Shown here: positions 22,244 through 33,499 of the stretch, piece by piece
How the letters are laid out: every line of letters starts with the position of its first letter
How positions within the stretch are numbered: position 1 is the stretch's first letter
Assembly (NCBI GenBank): GCA_034096865.1
Contig: JAWQFJ010000637.1
Coordinates: 274,501 to 338,500, forward strand
Length of the DNA: 64,000 nt
Direction: 5' to 3'
Source of the DNA: Theodoxus fluviatilis
Taxonomy: Eukaryota; Mollusca; Gastropoda; Cycloneritida; Neritidae
Program-made: the position numbers and the translations under genes
The notes under the pieces: generated by a model
Told to the model about the DNA's origin: nothing
The model's database searches: none
Seen by the model: the letters and a program-made list of their open reading frames with translations, nothing else

Positions 22244-22428
22244 CAGTAGTCGCCGCTTATTAAAAACACATTGGGACCGAACAAAAGTGTTTTTAATAAG
22301 CGGCGTTTTTATTAACCGTTTGCTTGTTGAACATGTCCATCAGTAACGAAGTAAATCCGGACCTTACCAACTGTATTTAAAAAACGGCTGTTTTTATTAA
22401 CCGCGTGTTTTATAAGCGGCGACTACTG
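22244..22428. mobile_element. 185-bp MITE with TA duplication (Tc1/mariner-Tigger type)
   Basis: The terminal inverted repeats are CAGTAGTCGCCGCTTATTAA on the left and the matching complement on the right (one base missing). TA flanks both ends (22242-22243 and 22429-22430). The CAGT start and TA duplication fit the mariner/pogo superfamily. No coding frame. Confidence 0.85.
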
Positions 22429-22482
22429 TATTGCCTTTCTTACTTACATTCAGCCCTTGAGGCAAAATATTCAAATGTGGTA

Positions 22483-22485
<3 letters not shown>

Positions 22486-22543
<58 letters not shown>

Positions 22544-22739
22544 GAGAGACAGAGACAGAGAGAGAGAGACAGAGAGAGAGACAGAGACAGAGAGAGAGAC
22601 AGAGAGAGACAGAGAGAGACAGAGAGAGAGACAGAGAGAGAGACAGAGAGAGAGACAGAGAGAGTGAGAGAGAGGGGGGGGGGAGGGGAGCTGGGAAAAG
22701 GGGAGGAAGGGAAGAGAGAATGAGAGTAAGAGGGTGGGT

Positions 22740-22789
<50 letters not shown>

Positions 22790-22840
22790 GAGAGAGACAG
22801 AGAGAGAGACAGAGAGAGAGACAGAGAGAGAGTGAGAGTA
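22486..22840. repeat. (GA)n with (GAGACA)n and a G-rich core
   Basis: A 350-bp purine-rich simple repeat, interrupted at 22670-22740 by a G-run and GGGAAGAG-type sequence. Confidence 0.95.
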
Positions 22841-22924
22841 GCCATAAGTACTGATCAAAAGATCAGATAAAGGCCTTGCGGCCTAAGACATCTGAGGACA
22901 TATCTATCTAAATCATTCTCTGTC

Positions 22925-23255
22925 CTCGCAAATGACGTCACGAATTCTATTCTATTCTATTCTATTCACCCCTCCTTCAAAAATCTCCTCGCAAATGACG
23001 TCACGTTATACGACGTCAAATGATCACGTCACAAATTTTGCAAAATGGAGTCTGTTGAATCGTTTTCAATGAAACACCAAAATGTAAAAAAGTCACTTTC
23101 TTTTCAAACCTCGATTCTGAAAATTTGATAATATTGAATGGGACCTAACTTCCAGTCAGTGTGCAAAATCTCAAGGAAATCCGTCCAGTAGTTTTTGAGA
23201 TATAGGCCGTGGAGACGGGACAGACAGACAGACACACACACACACACAGAGACAG
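22925..23255. repeat. Dispersed repeat with GACA tail, copy 1
   Basis: Contains AAATGACGTCACGTTATACG, GTCCAGTAGTTTTTGAGATA and a terminal (GACA)n/(CA)n run. Further copies end at 24545 and 26250. A short (ATTCT)n lies at about 22946-22970. The layout (conserved 3' block followed by GACA tail) suggests a LINE or SINE 3' end. Confidence 0.75.
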
Positions 23256-23742
23256 ATAAAAACCGCTGGCGCTGAACCTCCAGGTTTTGGAGAAAAAAAA
23301 GATCGGGTTCGAACCCGCAACCTCTCGAGAAAAGAGGAGGAAAAAAACGCACACACACACAAACACAAAAAACCAGGTCGGGTTCGAACCCACAACCCCT
23401 CGAAAAAAGAGAAGAAAAAAAAGTTTCAGCACAGAATCGAACCTGGTCATGCATGACCAAGAGCCCAATACTCTACCAACTGTGCCATTGAAAACTTGTA
23501 TGTATATGAAGCATTTATAACGACCTTGTCATAAACCCCCGTGGTTCGTATTTTGCACTGTAAATTGTAGAAAAATGGATGATAGCATGAACTGTTTGGT
23601 ATTTCATACGGATCTAACCCATCAACGTCAATATTCTTCTCATAGTATCGCATTTTGGCGTCTGCTGGTAGAGGTTCAACATCGAAGCGTTTTGCTGAAG
23701 TAGGATAGATAACTCTGTTTGACTCGATGTCATTACGCTGAA
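23255..23742 (-). repeat. Duplicated repeat block A, copy 2
   Basis: Matches 21312-21800 with few changes: the same tRNA-like segment (23422-23490), box-B-like palindromes and the minus frame ending at 23447. It joins directly to block C at 23743. Confidence 0.75.
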
Positions 23743-24509
23743 AATTAACACCACGACAACGGCACGATTCTAACGCATCATGAAGAAGGCTGAAATGGTC
23801 GGTGTCGGTGGTCGTTGTGACTTTTGACCGGTACTGTACTCCATGCACCTTAACGGTCCGTGTGATTCGGGTGTAATCTTAAGCTTAACGATGTTTATTG
23901 GCAGTATTACACCCGAATCACGCAGCTGAGTGCGAGAATCTGGGTCACGTGTCGGCGTCTATGTTCATGGCTGGAGAGTGCCTGGCTAAAGTGCGTTAGA
24001 ATCGTGCCCTTTTCACCCTCATTCCAGGCTTTTAACCAGCGAAGGCAACGATCTAGATGGTACATATACTTTACCGGTTTCACAAATGGAATGAATTTGA
24101 CGCCAACACAGCGTAGTATCGCTTTTTTGCGTCTGCTGGTAGACGTTCATAATACAAAGAAGCCAAATGCTGTTTTGTGAACGTAGGAAAAGAGTTTGAC
24201 TCGATTAGGCTCTCACATCTATTGACTATGGAGGGAGGTGCTTCGGAGTGTACGAAATCCATTATCCTGAAAATTCTACTCGCAAATGACGTCACGTTAT
24301 ACGACGTCAAATGATGACGTCACAGATTTTGCAAAATGGAGTCTGTTGAATTGTTTTCATTAAAACACCAAAATGTAAAAAAGTCACTTTCTTTTCAAAC
24401 CTCGATTCTGAAAATTTGATAATATTGAATGGGACCTAACTTCCAGTCAGTGTGCAAAATCTCAAGGAAATCCGTCCAGTAGTTTTTGAGATATAGGCCG
24501 TGGAGACGG

Positions 24510-24544
<35 letters not shown>

Positions 24545-24620
24545 TAATAAAGTCTGTAGGACCTCCAGTAAACCTGGAGGGATAACTCTGTTTGACTCGA
24601 TGTCATTACGCTGAAAATTA
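23743..24620. repeat. Duplicated block C, copy 1 (about 850 bp)
   Basis: Nearly identical to 25453-26330. It contains a 248-bp MITE (23761-24008), a minus frame with RLPADAKKRYYAVL (24310-24080), and the GACA-tailed repeat, ending ACCTCCAGTAAACCTGGAGG. Confidence 0.8.
23761..24008. mobile_element. 248-bp MITE, 17-bp perfect TIRs, copy 1
   Basis: The ends are GGCACGATTCTAACGCA and its exact complement. Inside is a second hairpin, GTGATTCGGGTGTAAT facing ATTACACCCGAATCAC. A second copy lies at 25469-25716. The inner block is shared with the giant hairpin at 38701-39046. Confidence 0.8.
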
Positions 24621-24702
24621 ATGGTCGTTGTCCCCAACATTTCCGGGACAGGGATTGATTAAATCATTATATTTTTGTGACACTGAGACCAGACCATCAA
24701 AA

Positions 24703-25324
24703 TTTTTTGAGGGGGGGTGCTTAAAATTGTTTTAGGGTCTTCTCATCGAAGTGGCGAAGCCACGAGTGCGTGCCTGCGAAGCAGGCACGCCCCTCTAGGG
24801 GGGTCCGGGGGTTTGCCCCCCCGGAAAATTTTGAGAAAAATGGTGCAAATCTGTGCAATCTGGCAGTGCGGTCATTTCCAAGAGTTTTTGTTTGGTCACA
24901 GATTCTTCCTGTCTCTGCCCGGGTTTGATTTGTCTGTGCGAGTAGCAAAAGGAAGGCATCTTAATTATAGCAGCACCCCCCCCCCCCCCTCCCTCCCCAG
25001 CTACCTTGGCTGCCAAGTAGAGTGTGCTTATACCAAGTGGAGAGTAGTACAGCATCTGGGCCCAGCATCTTTTAGCCCCCCCCCCCCCCCCCCCCCCCCC
25101 TCCTTCCCAAGCTTTTTACTAACTATACTGTCTCTGCTACCAAGCAAAGTGTGCCGATATCCGATGAGGTGGGAAGTAGATCAACATATTTGAGCAACCA
25201 CCCCCCCCCCCCCCCTCCCTCCTTCCCCCAACTCCCGGCTGCCACGGAGGTTTTTTTTTTTTTTTTTTTTTTTTGGGGGGGGGGTGCTCGAGCACCCCCA
25301 GCACCCCCCCTAGATCCGGCCCTG
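24703..25324 (+). mobile_element. Non-autonomous hAT-like element, left TIR lost
   Basis: Nearly identical in reverse orientation to 46506-47132. The right end GATCCGGCCCTG is intact, but the left CAGGGCCGGATC is missing and the element starts within TTTTTTGAGG. It contains C-runs, a GGCACGCCCCTCTAGG block and a frame starting MLKIVLGSSHRSGEATSACL (24717) that is probably not protein-coding. The paralogous empty site is at 21866-21905. Confidence 0.8.
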
Positions 25325-25452
25325 CTGAGACCAGACCATCAAAACAATTAGCACTAGGCCTTGAATCAAATCGTCGTACGAGATCTTACGTTGACTGCAA
25401 ATGTGCAACAGTGCCGAGTGATTGTGTCGACATTCAGTTAGTTTGCTAGGCG

Positions 25453-26216
25453 ATTCCACCACGACAACGGCACGATTCTAACGCATCCTGAAGAAGGCTG
25501 AAATGGTCGGTGTCGGTGGTCGTTGTGACTTTTGACCGGTACTGTACTCCATGCACCTTAACGGTCCGTGTGATTCGGGTGTAATCTTAAGCTTAACGAT
25601 GTTTATTGGCAGTATTACACCCGAATCACGCAGCTGAGTGCGAGAATCTGGGTCACGTGTCGGCGTCTATTTTCATGGCTGGAGAGTGCCTGGCTAAAGT
25701 GCGTTAGAATCGTGCCCTTTTCACCCTCATTCCAAGCTTTTAACCAGCGAAGGCAACGATCTAGATGGTACATATACTTTACCGGTTTCACAAATGGAAT
25801 GAATTTGACGCCAACACAGCGTAGTATCGCTTTTTTGCGTCTGCTGGTAGACGTTCATAATACAAAGAAGCCAAATGCTGTTTTGTGAACGTAGGAAAAG
25901 AGTTTGACTCGATTAGGCTCTCACATCTATTGACTATGGAGGGAGGTGCTTTGAGTGTACGAAATCCATTATCCTGAAAATTCTACTCGCAAATGACGTC
26001 ACGTTATACGACGTCAAATGATGACGTCACAGATTTTGCAAAATGGAGTCTGTTGAATTGTTTTCATTGAAACACCAAAATGTAAAAAAGTCACTTTCTT
26101 TTAAAACCTCGATTCTGAAAAGTTGATAATATTGAATGGGACCTAACTTCCAGTCAGTGTGCAAAATCTCAAGGAAATCCGTCCAGTAGTTTTTGAGATA
26201 TAGGCCGTGGAGACGG

Positions 26217-26251
<35 letters not shown>

Positions 26252-26330
26252 TAATAAAGTCTGTAGGACCTCCAGTAAACCTGGAGGGATAAAGTCTGTA
26301 GGACCTCCAGTAAACCTGGAGGGATAATCG
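25453..26330. repeat. Duplicated block C, copy 2
   Basis: Matches 23743-24620 over about 840 bp. The terminal 38-bp unit ending CCTCCAGTAAACCTGGAGG occurs twice in tandem (26255-26330). Confidence 0.8.
25469..25716. mobile_element. 248-bp MITE, copy 2
   Basis: Same TIRs and interior as 23761-24008. It was carried along in the block C duplication rather than inserted independently, since the flanks match too. Confidence 0.8.
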
Positions 26331-26334
26331 TGTT

Positions 26335-27375
26335 TTCACATACTAGTGTCTTTCATGTGTATCTGCATTTGATTAATTCGAAGATTGAAAGAAAGTAATG
26401 TATTACTTTCGTAATCAACGACACTTTGAGCGTAATGAAGCAAGAATTCATAGTCGATCAATTTGTTTACATTTGCCAGACCATCGCGGGAATGTGCGCG
26501 TGCTTTTTCAGTATGGCCGGAGAAGAGTTCACTAGGGGTCATATGGTAATTAGAAACACAGCCATGACGGTAGGTTACATAACTTCCGGTGCTATGTGTT
26601 GGGGTATGTTTCGGGTCTGTGTTGAGGAGTGATGATCACTAGATCGTGGCAAAAGGTTGGCATTATAGCATGCAAAAAGTTTAATTATAAAAAAACTAAT
26701 CGAAAATAGTCATATTAGACTATTTTAACGTATAATTTCTGCACAAACCCCACAGAAGATGAGTAAACAAACCACACCGTACGTACCTAGCAGACGAACG
26801 CGATCGAACCGTAGCCACTACTCCAGCAGACGATCGAGCTAGCGTGATATAATGTTTCATGTAAAGATCGAATGAGTGGCAGCAGATAACTGTTTAGTTC
26901 TGGCTTGAAGTGACAATTTCGTTTCCCTGGTTTGGCGAGGACCGAAAATTCACGATCATCGAGTCGATGAGAGATCAACTTGCCCGCACTCGGCGTAATG
27001 TATAACTTGTAAGATCGGGTCGATGATGACAAGAAAATTGCATTAAAATACAAAACAAAGTTTCATTACAACTAAAATCACCGATTATATTAATAACTGA
27101 CCATTTTTACACTTAACATATATAGTGCTTAAACCTTACAACGCAAACAAAACACACTGCGGGGAGTCCAGGTCACACATCAAAACTCAATGCACGATCG
27201 AGTGATCGTTTCGCTATCTGCTCCGGCATGGGAAGCCGGCAAGGCCGAGAAACCAGCATCTAAATCAGAATTAGTTGATACATTTTCTGTCAATGGTGAT
27301 GTCCGCGAGGAAGAAAACACGTTACGTAGACTCTCTCAAGCCCAATGTCCGTCTACGTTACCTCAACAAAATTGA
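26335..27375. other. Unassigned sequence
   Basis: Short open frames occur on both strands (26426-26632 +, 26787-27053 -, 27190-27375 +) without recognisable domains. Confidence 0.4.
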
Positions 27376-27376
27376 G

Positions 27377-27565
27377 GTGATCGGCGGGCTCGATCCATAC
27401 CCTGAGAGTTGGGGGTAATCGCGTCTCCCTACGCGATTTGTAAGAGGCGAATAACCAGGGACATCGTGACTTGATTGCTGACTCGGAACTATTCTAGTGG
27501 TTTTCGTGCCTTACTTAGCCCACACAGGCTGATAAGCCTTAAAATTCCGTCCATCCATACCAGTT
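27377..27565 (+). repeat. SINE-like dispersed repeat
   Basis: Reads GCGTCTCCCTACGCGATTTG, GAGGCGAATAACCAGGGACA, then TTCTAGTGGTTTTCGTGCC and CACAGGCTGATAAGCC, ending with TCCATCCATA. It is in the opposite orientation to the 50354 and 56061 copies, with the simple tail at its 3' end. Confidence 0.7.
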
Positions 27566-27569
27566 GACA

Positions 27570-29410
27570 AAGGACCAACTTGATCCGAAATTGAGAAACA
27601 TTCAGCCAACGAGTGCCAGGAAATATTTAAGTATGTTGTATTCGGAACATCGGCATACACGTAGGAGGATTCATGGGAGATGTCTGCTCATTTTCGCCGG
27701 GTGTGTCTCGAGGATCAGAGCTCTTACATGTATGTAAAAAAAAAACTTCCAACCTTTTCGTCTGGCTTCGGTCAATCTTTGCACAATCGCACCTTGATTA
27801 GTTTTTACTGATGGTATACGGTAGTAGGAGCGTTTGGCTCCTCTTTATTTGTCTTTTGTTGGTTGTTAAAACCATCTTTCACGCAGCAAGAAGTCGGCAT
27901 GGTTGCACGTCTACCGAAGCACAGCTTAGCATACAGCGCTCGCCTCCTACCAACATAGCTGAAAGCACATGGCTTCTACAAATAACTCCGGAAGTGACGA
28001 CAACGCGTCCCCTGCCATTGCCGTTAGTTTTATTGCAAAAATGTAGGTGTTGTTCTTGTCATCAAAAAGTATTCTTCAGACTGACAAATTAATATCATAA
28101 GTCAGTGAGGTTTCATCGGAGAGCGAACAGCGCAGCTATTGTAAAATAGTTGCTCACCGGAAGTGATGTTCCCGCGAATCACTACCTCTCTCCCAATTCG
28201 GCGAAGCTGGCGGTCCCGTAAGATACTTTACTCTGATGCAGACCAAAGACAGTAAGAGAGTGACTCCTTGTTATCGAGTTTTAGCTTTGTGTTTTTGACA
28301 TTGTAGCCATTTTATGACCACCTCCATCACCTTTACATTCACTTACTGGTAAATAATTAGTGAAGGGGGGAAGAGGGAGAAAGGAGGAGTGAATGAGTTG
28401 TTTGTCACGGCCCGGGTGGAAGACTACTACTGATGGAATTGAAGTCCCGTGCAGATATACTAATTTGTTTTTGTTTTTAAAGGGAAATTGCCTGATTGTG
28501 GAGAACTTAAGATGTCACCTATTCAAAACAAATGCCACACATGATATGAATCAAAATGCAACAATTTAATAACATAAAACAAAGAAGAGAGCCAGTCAAT
28601 GCAAATAAAATCCCACACCTCAAACTCGCCAATTGCAATATGCCAGAACACTCCAGCGGTAAGTCCACAACAAACCCAACAAACCCTTCCAAACACCACA
28701 ATGATTTCAACAATATTTCAATTGAACTTCAAAATGCACATCACCCACCTCTTCATGAACTTTAACTCAAGTCAACAACGTCCACCCCACCCCCCTTCCA
28801 ATCCGTCAACCGTGACTGTTCTGCACCAAGACCACAAGTGTACACAAAACAAAATAAAAGTCTTGCCGTTCTAGAAGCTTGGCGTTGCCAGTGTGTCCCT
28901 GAAGTCGTCAGCAGACGTCAGATTTCCGCAGGCACGGCAAGACTAAGACAAGATAAAACCATTAAAGAAAAGCCTTCGGACCGTCACAATGTCACAGTTA
29001 AAGACTTTTGACGAGACGTCACCAAAAACCTCTTCTTCCTCTTTACAATACCAGTAAAGAGACAGGCAAGCCAAAACCAGGTCTTGCCAACTGGGCACAA
29101 ACGGCCCCCTGAGACACTGCTCAGAAGAAAAAAACACACCACACACACAGTAAACGACGAAATGTTGTACCAACCCCCAATCTCCCGATAGGAAAAAACC
29201 GACCCTTTTATATAGGATCCATTCACGCACAAAGAAAATGTTTTACACGTGCTGCCGCAGGACAACTTGAATTACACGTGCGAAACGGTTGGAAAAAAAA
29301 TTGCAGTCAGCAAGTGCTGTCATTGCGAATCGTTCAATTTGTCCATTCTTGCTTGTCAGTATAATTATTGCATTTATAGTATAGTAGTCCAATCTGATAT
29401 GCTCCTCATC
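27570..29410. other. Unassigned sequence
   Basis: An open frame at 27811-28092 (+) begins with a hydrophobic signal-anchor-like segment (WLLFICLLLVV) but has no known domain. A TATATAAAAGG-type TATA motif on - lies at about 29203-29213; nothing downstream supports a promoter. Confidence 0.35.
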
Positions 29411-29413
29411 ACT

Positions 29414-29417
<4 letters not shown>

Positions 29418-29497
<80 letters not shown>

Positions 29498-29552
29498 AAT
29501 ATGTGTGTATGTGTGTGCTCAGATGTGTGTCTAAGTGTGGCTATATGTGTGC

Positions 29553-29594
<42 letters not shown>

Positions 29595-29840
29595 TGTGTG
29601 TGTGTTTGCTTTGTGTTTGTGTGTGCTTTGTGTGTGTATGTGCATGTGTGTGCTCAGATGTACATGTATATCTGAGAATGGCTATCTGTAGCTTTGTGCG
29701 TGTTTGTGTGTGTGTGTGTGCTTTGTGTTTGTGTATGTGTGTGTGCTTGTTTGTGTGTTTTTGTATATGTGTGTTTGTGTGTGTGTGTGTGCGCGTGCGT
29801 GCGTGTGTGAGCGTGTGTGTGTGTGTGTGTGCACTCTTGC
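29418..29840. repeat. (CA)n followed by (TG)n
   Basis: About 75 bp of CA, then within 15 bp about 330 bp of interrupted TG. The two tracts are complementary and can fold back. Confidence 0.95.
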
Positions 29841-29849
29841 GCACTTGCC

Positions 29850-31050
29850 TGTGCATTCAAGTTTAGGCTTTGATCTAAACATTAGTGCCATTGATATAAT
29901 TTTCAAAATTGAGGTACTATACGTACCATACCCCTGGTAAACATGTTTCTGGGAAGGGAAGGAGGGGAATATGAAGCTGACATATGAACATTTTTATTAA
30001 GAAAATAAAAAAGCAAACTTACTTTAAAATTACACATACCACGATGACACATTGCTAGTATACACAGGTTGCAAGAAGTGACTGTATAATCATTCTGCAA
30101 TTTGTTTCTCCTCATCTTCCATAAAAGATACATATAAATCTGTAATTGTGCTGCCGTGGATATTAAAAACCTCTGTGTCCTTGGAAAGATAACAGTAAAA
30201 TGGCTTCATATTTCCTAATAGGATCTCTATATGTCAATGTATTATGTGACAATGCTCACTCACTCATTCATTCACATTCACACCTTCATTCCCTCCCTCC
30301 CTCCCTCACCCCCCCTCACCCCCCACCCCAACCCCCTTGCTCACACTCTCATTCAGGCTCGCTCACTCACTCGCTTATTCACTTGTACCACTCATTTCAC
30401 AATTTCGTCCACGTCAATGCTTTTTCTGACAATGCTGTCGTGATGAACCTCTGTGGAAACTTTCACAGGTGGTGTTGCAGAGTAATCAAACGGCTGAATA
30501 CACGTAGCAACATACAATGAAAACAGAGATCGGCGAAATGACTTCGGCATGATCATACTCAGCACCCACGTACCTAATTGACACAAAATGTTATAACATT
30601 CGTCCCTACAAGTTTCGTATGTAATATAAAAATATTTCATCCATAAATGACACTTTCCGAAACGATTACAAAAGTACGAAAATCCAAATATATGAAGCCA
30701 GATTGGCTTTCAGAGCTAGATGCCTGAGTAGCGTCCTTGATTGAACGAGCCGACAAAATCCCCGCGCCACACAGGGAAAGCCGGGGAAGCCCGGACATTT
30801 CAGTACGGCATCATCTCAGTACGCCACAGTGCATCATGCCGGTTTAAAAAAGAATCCGGAAGTGGATTTAAAGTTCCGCAACATATTTGAGTCATGACAA
30901 TGTTCTGTCGGAATACTGAGCAACCGCACAGACCATTGGCGCTCTATAACCAGCCCAGTGAATCGGTCGCAGTTTTACATTCTAAGAACTCATACAACAT
31001 TCCGTGTTTGATTGTGTGCATTGCTTACATAATCGTCACCACCACTACCA
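29850..31050. other. Unassigned sequence
   Basis: Nothing recognisable except a CATT/CCCC-rich stretch at 30250-30380. Confidence 0.4.
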
Positions 31051-31052
31051 TT

Positions 31053-31240
31053 TTCCTCCTCCTGCTCCTCCTCCTCCTCCTGCTCCTCCTCCTCCTGCTC
31101 CTCCTGCTCCTCCTGCTCCTCCTCCTCCTGCTCTTCCTCCTGCTCCTCCTCCTACTCCTCCTCCTCCTCCTGCTCCTCCTCCTCCTCCTCCTCCTCCTCC
31201 TCCTCCTCCTCCTCCTCCTCCTCCTCCTCCTCCTCCTCCT
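31053..31240. repeat. (TCC/TGC)n polypyrimidine repeat
   Basis: Triplet repeat TCC with interspersed TGC. The poly-Leu, poly-Pro and poly-Arg frames are artefacts. Confidence 0.97.
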
Positions 31241-31499
31241 TCTTTTGCTAGGCACAGATTTAATGAAATGATCGTTCGGACAACTCAAACCATTTCAGAA
31301 GCTTCCAGGGCGGGAACCATGGGCACAGTAGGAAACTGGGTGGGTCGTGAATGCGTAAAGGGTGGAAGGAAAGGTGGGAATGCTAGGAGGAGGAATACTG
31401 AAATTTTAGACGCAAAATATCTTCATTTATCTTTCTTTGACCTTGATATTTTGGGCACCCTTGATATGTTATTTTACATTTTTGACAAATGTATCTTTT

Positions 31500-32182
31500 C
31501 TTGTCCCATGTAATGATGTTCCAGATTATTTATGCCCGTGAAATCTCCAAATATCAGCACTTGCCTCAGCAGTGCTATGCAGACAAGGAAGTATTTTGAA
31601 CATTTTTCTAAAGTGCTCATGAAAGGAGTCGACAAACCCACGAAACGCAGGCGATGGAATGACACCAAGTCTGGACTGCTTTGATCATGCCAGAGGAATA
31701 TAGGGGAGTTCATTGAGAAACCGAGCCACTGGCATTTTTTCGATCAGAGCAGCATTGGCCTTGCAACGGAAAATGTCCTTGGGGGTGCAGTGCCGGACGC
31801 AGGACCGCGAGCACAATGGCTTGATTGTTCTCCCTTGGCCGCGCAAACACCTGATGCACAGCGGCAATTATTGTCTCCTGGTCCCCCCTGCCCAGATATT
31901 AGACCTGCCTTGCAGGACAGTGGCAGAGCATCTTTTTTAGAGTCCAAAGAAACATGCTTGAAGTGGTAGGTGAGCTCATCTCAAACATTGCCTGCAGGAA
32001 AAACCCAGCAGAAAGCGAGAACAAAGACCTTGAAAGACGGGTCCAAGAAAACGTCTTTGAGTAACGTCTTTGACGTGAAAGACAGAGGCAAGCTCAGTGG
32101 ACGACAGTCTGCGTGGTGAATGCTTGAAATAGTCATGCTTTGATCCAATCGATCCACGTTGCAGATAGGAAGGCTCGATCAT
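31500..32182 (-). other. Possible decayed coding sequence, unrecognised
   Basis: Minus frames read protein-like: CTPKDIFRCKANAALIEKMP with ARFLNELPYIPLA (31867-31685), continuing after a stop as SPAFRGFVDSFHEHFRKMFK; upstream is SSTELASVFHVKDVTQRRFL (32182-31976). The text could be an old transposase or gene copy. I do not recognise the family. Confidence 0.25.
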
Positions 32183-32184
32183 AA

Positions 32185-32940
32185 GGCAAATAGATTTTCA
32201 GCTCTCTCTCTCTCTCTGATCGACAGAAATAGTATCTCCCTAACTAGACACACACTAGCTTTAGTGATCCCATTTTTCTAACTTCCTCACTCGCCTCTGC
32301 CCCTCAAAACCTTACCGTTCTTAACAACCACCCATCCCCACCTTTCTCTCACTTGGTTTTCCTCCGAATTCAGTGCTCTTGGTATTCCTCCTGTCATGCT
32401 GGAAACCGAAGTTTCATCTCTTGCCTCAAATCACAAGGAAAATCGGATTCCAATCCTCAATGGAGACTTTATTCTTTTCATTAACTCATTCGATTACTTG
32501 TATAATTGTATGCATTGAACATGTTTGAGGTTTACAGCTGGTATCTGGTACTAGTTTCTGTATTTTTTGCAGTAAAGCAAATTTGTTGTGTGTACATAAA
32601 ACCCTAAACATGCCGCAGAAGGCATTATTTTTATTTGATGTGATTACTATTTATGCCTTTGCATCCATAGTATCATGTAAATAATGATTTCTTTGACAAA
32701 AGATGCGTAAAACATCTGTGAACTCTGTTTTATTTGGATCTGATTCTTTCATTTTATGAAATTGTGTATGTGTATCGATTTTTTTATTTTACATTGAACA
32801 GCGTGAACTTTTAACTAGCTTTTGATTTACCTTACCTGATGATCACAACAGGTAAGCAAAGATGCTGCATAGAAAGGCGTGAAATTCCTTCAGAGCTTTC
32901 ATGTAAAAAAACAAGGATGCGGATGTGTTGTGTCCCTCGC
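32185..32940. other. Unassigned AT-rich sequence
   Basis: Nothing recognisable. Confidence 0.4.
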
Positions 32941-32943
32941 ATT

Positions 32944-33144
32944 TGGGTGGGTCATTCACTTGGCTCCTTGAAGCAAAGCTCAGTAAGTACACTTTCATTT
33001 GTGAAGTGAAGGGTGGGTCATTCACTAGGCTCCTTGAAGCAAAGCTCAGTAAGTACACTTTCATTTGTGAAGTGAAGGGTGGGTCATTCACTTGGCTCCT
33101 TGAAGCAAAGCTCAGTAAGTACACTTTCATTTGTGAAGTGAAGG
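32944..33144. repeat. 66-bp tandem repeat, three copies
   Basis: The unit starts GGTGGGTCATTCACTTGGCT and ends TTCATTTGTGAAGTGAAG. Copies begin near 32944, 33010 and 33076 and are almost identical. It is open in one frame on each strand (22-residue period), because 66 is a multiple of 3. Confidence 0.95.
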
Positions 33145-33414
33145 ATACAGATCACAAAAGCTGTGCTTTTATGACATCTGGAGCGTGGAAATATCTTATT
33201 TGAAGATCTAGTTCCCGTCATCACAGTGTTTATCAGCACGAAGCAAACGAGCGCCAAGACATTTTCATTTGTGATCTAAAATGATAGTTTTAAAATGTGT
33301 TCAACATGCTGTTCTGCGTCTTTGGGGAACCGAAAAACCAACTTTCCGGCACAGTTGTGCTGGTAACGAGCATTGGAACGAGCAGAAGACGCCGCAACGC
33401 TCTTTCAATCAAGT

Positions 33415-33495
33415 CCCCCCCAGCCCCCCCCCCCCCCCCCCCCCCCTAGCCCCCTTACCCACCCACCCCCACCACCCACCCCAGCCCCCACCTCC
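33415..33495. repeat. Poly-C and CCCA-rich tract
   Basis: About 20 consecutive C followed by CCCA/CCACC runs. No coding content. Confidence 0.95.
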
Positions 33496-33499
33496 GTTA

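Noticed and set aside
24717..25193. 158-codon frame starting MLKIVLGSSHRSGEATSAC as a gene
   Set aside because: Present identically in both non-autonomous hAT-like copies, runs through poly-C tracts and has no domain.
29200..29215. LTR promoter on - (TATATAAAAGG)
   Set aside because: No second LTR, primer-binding site or gag/pol sequence in the window.
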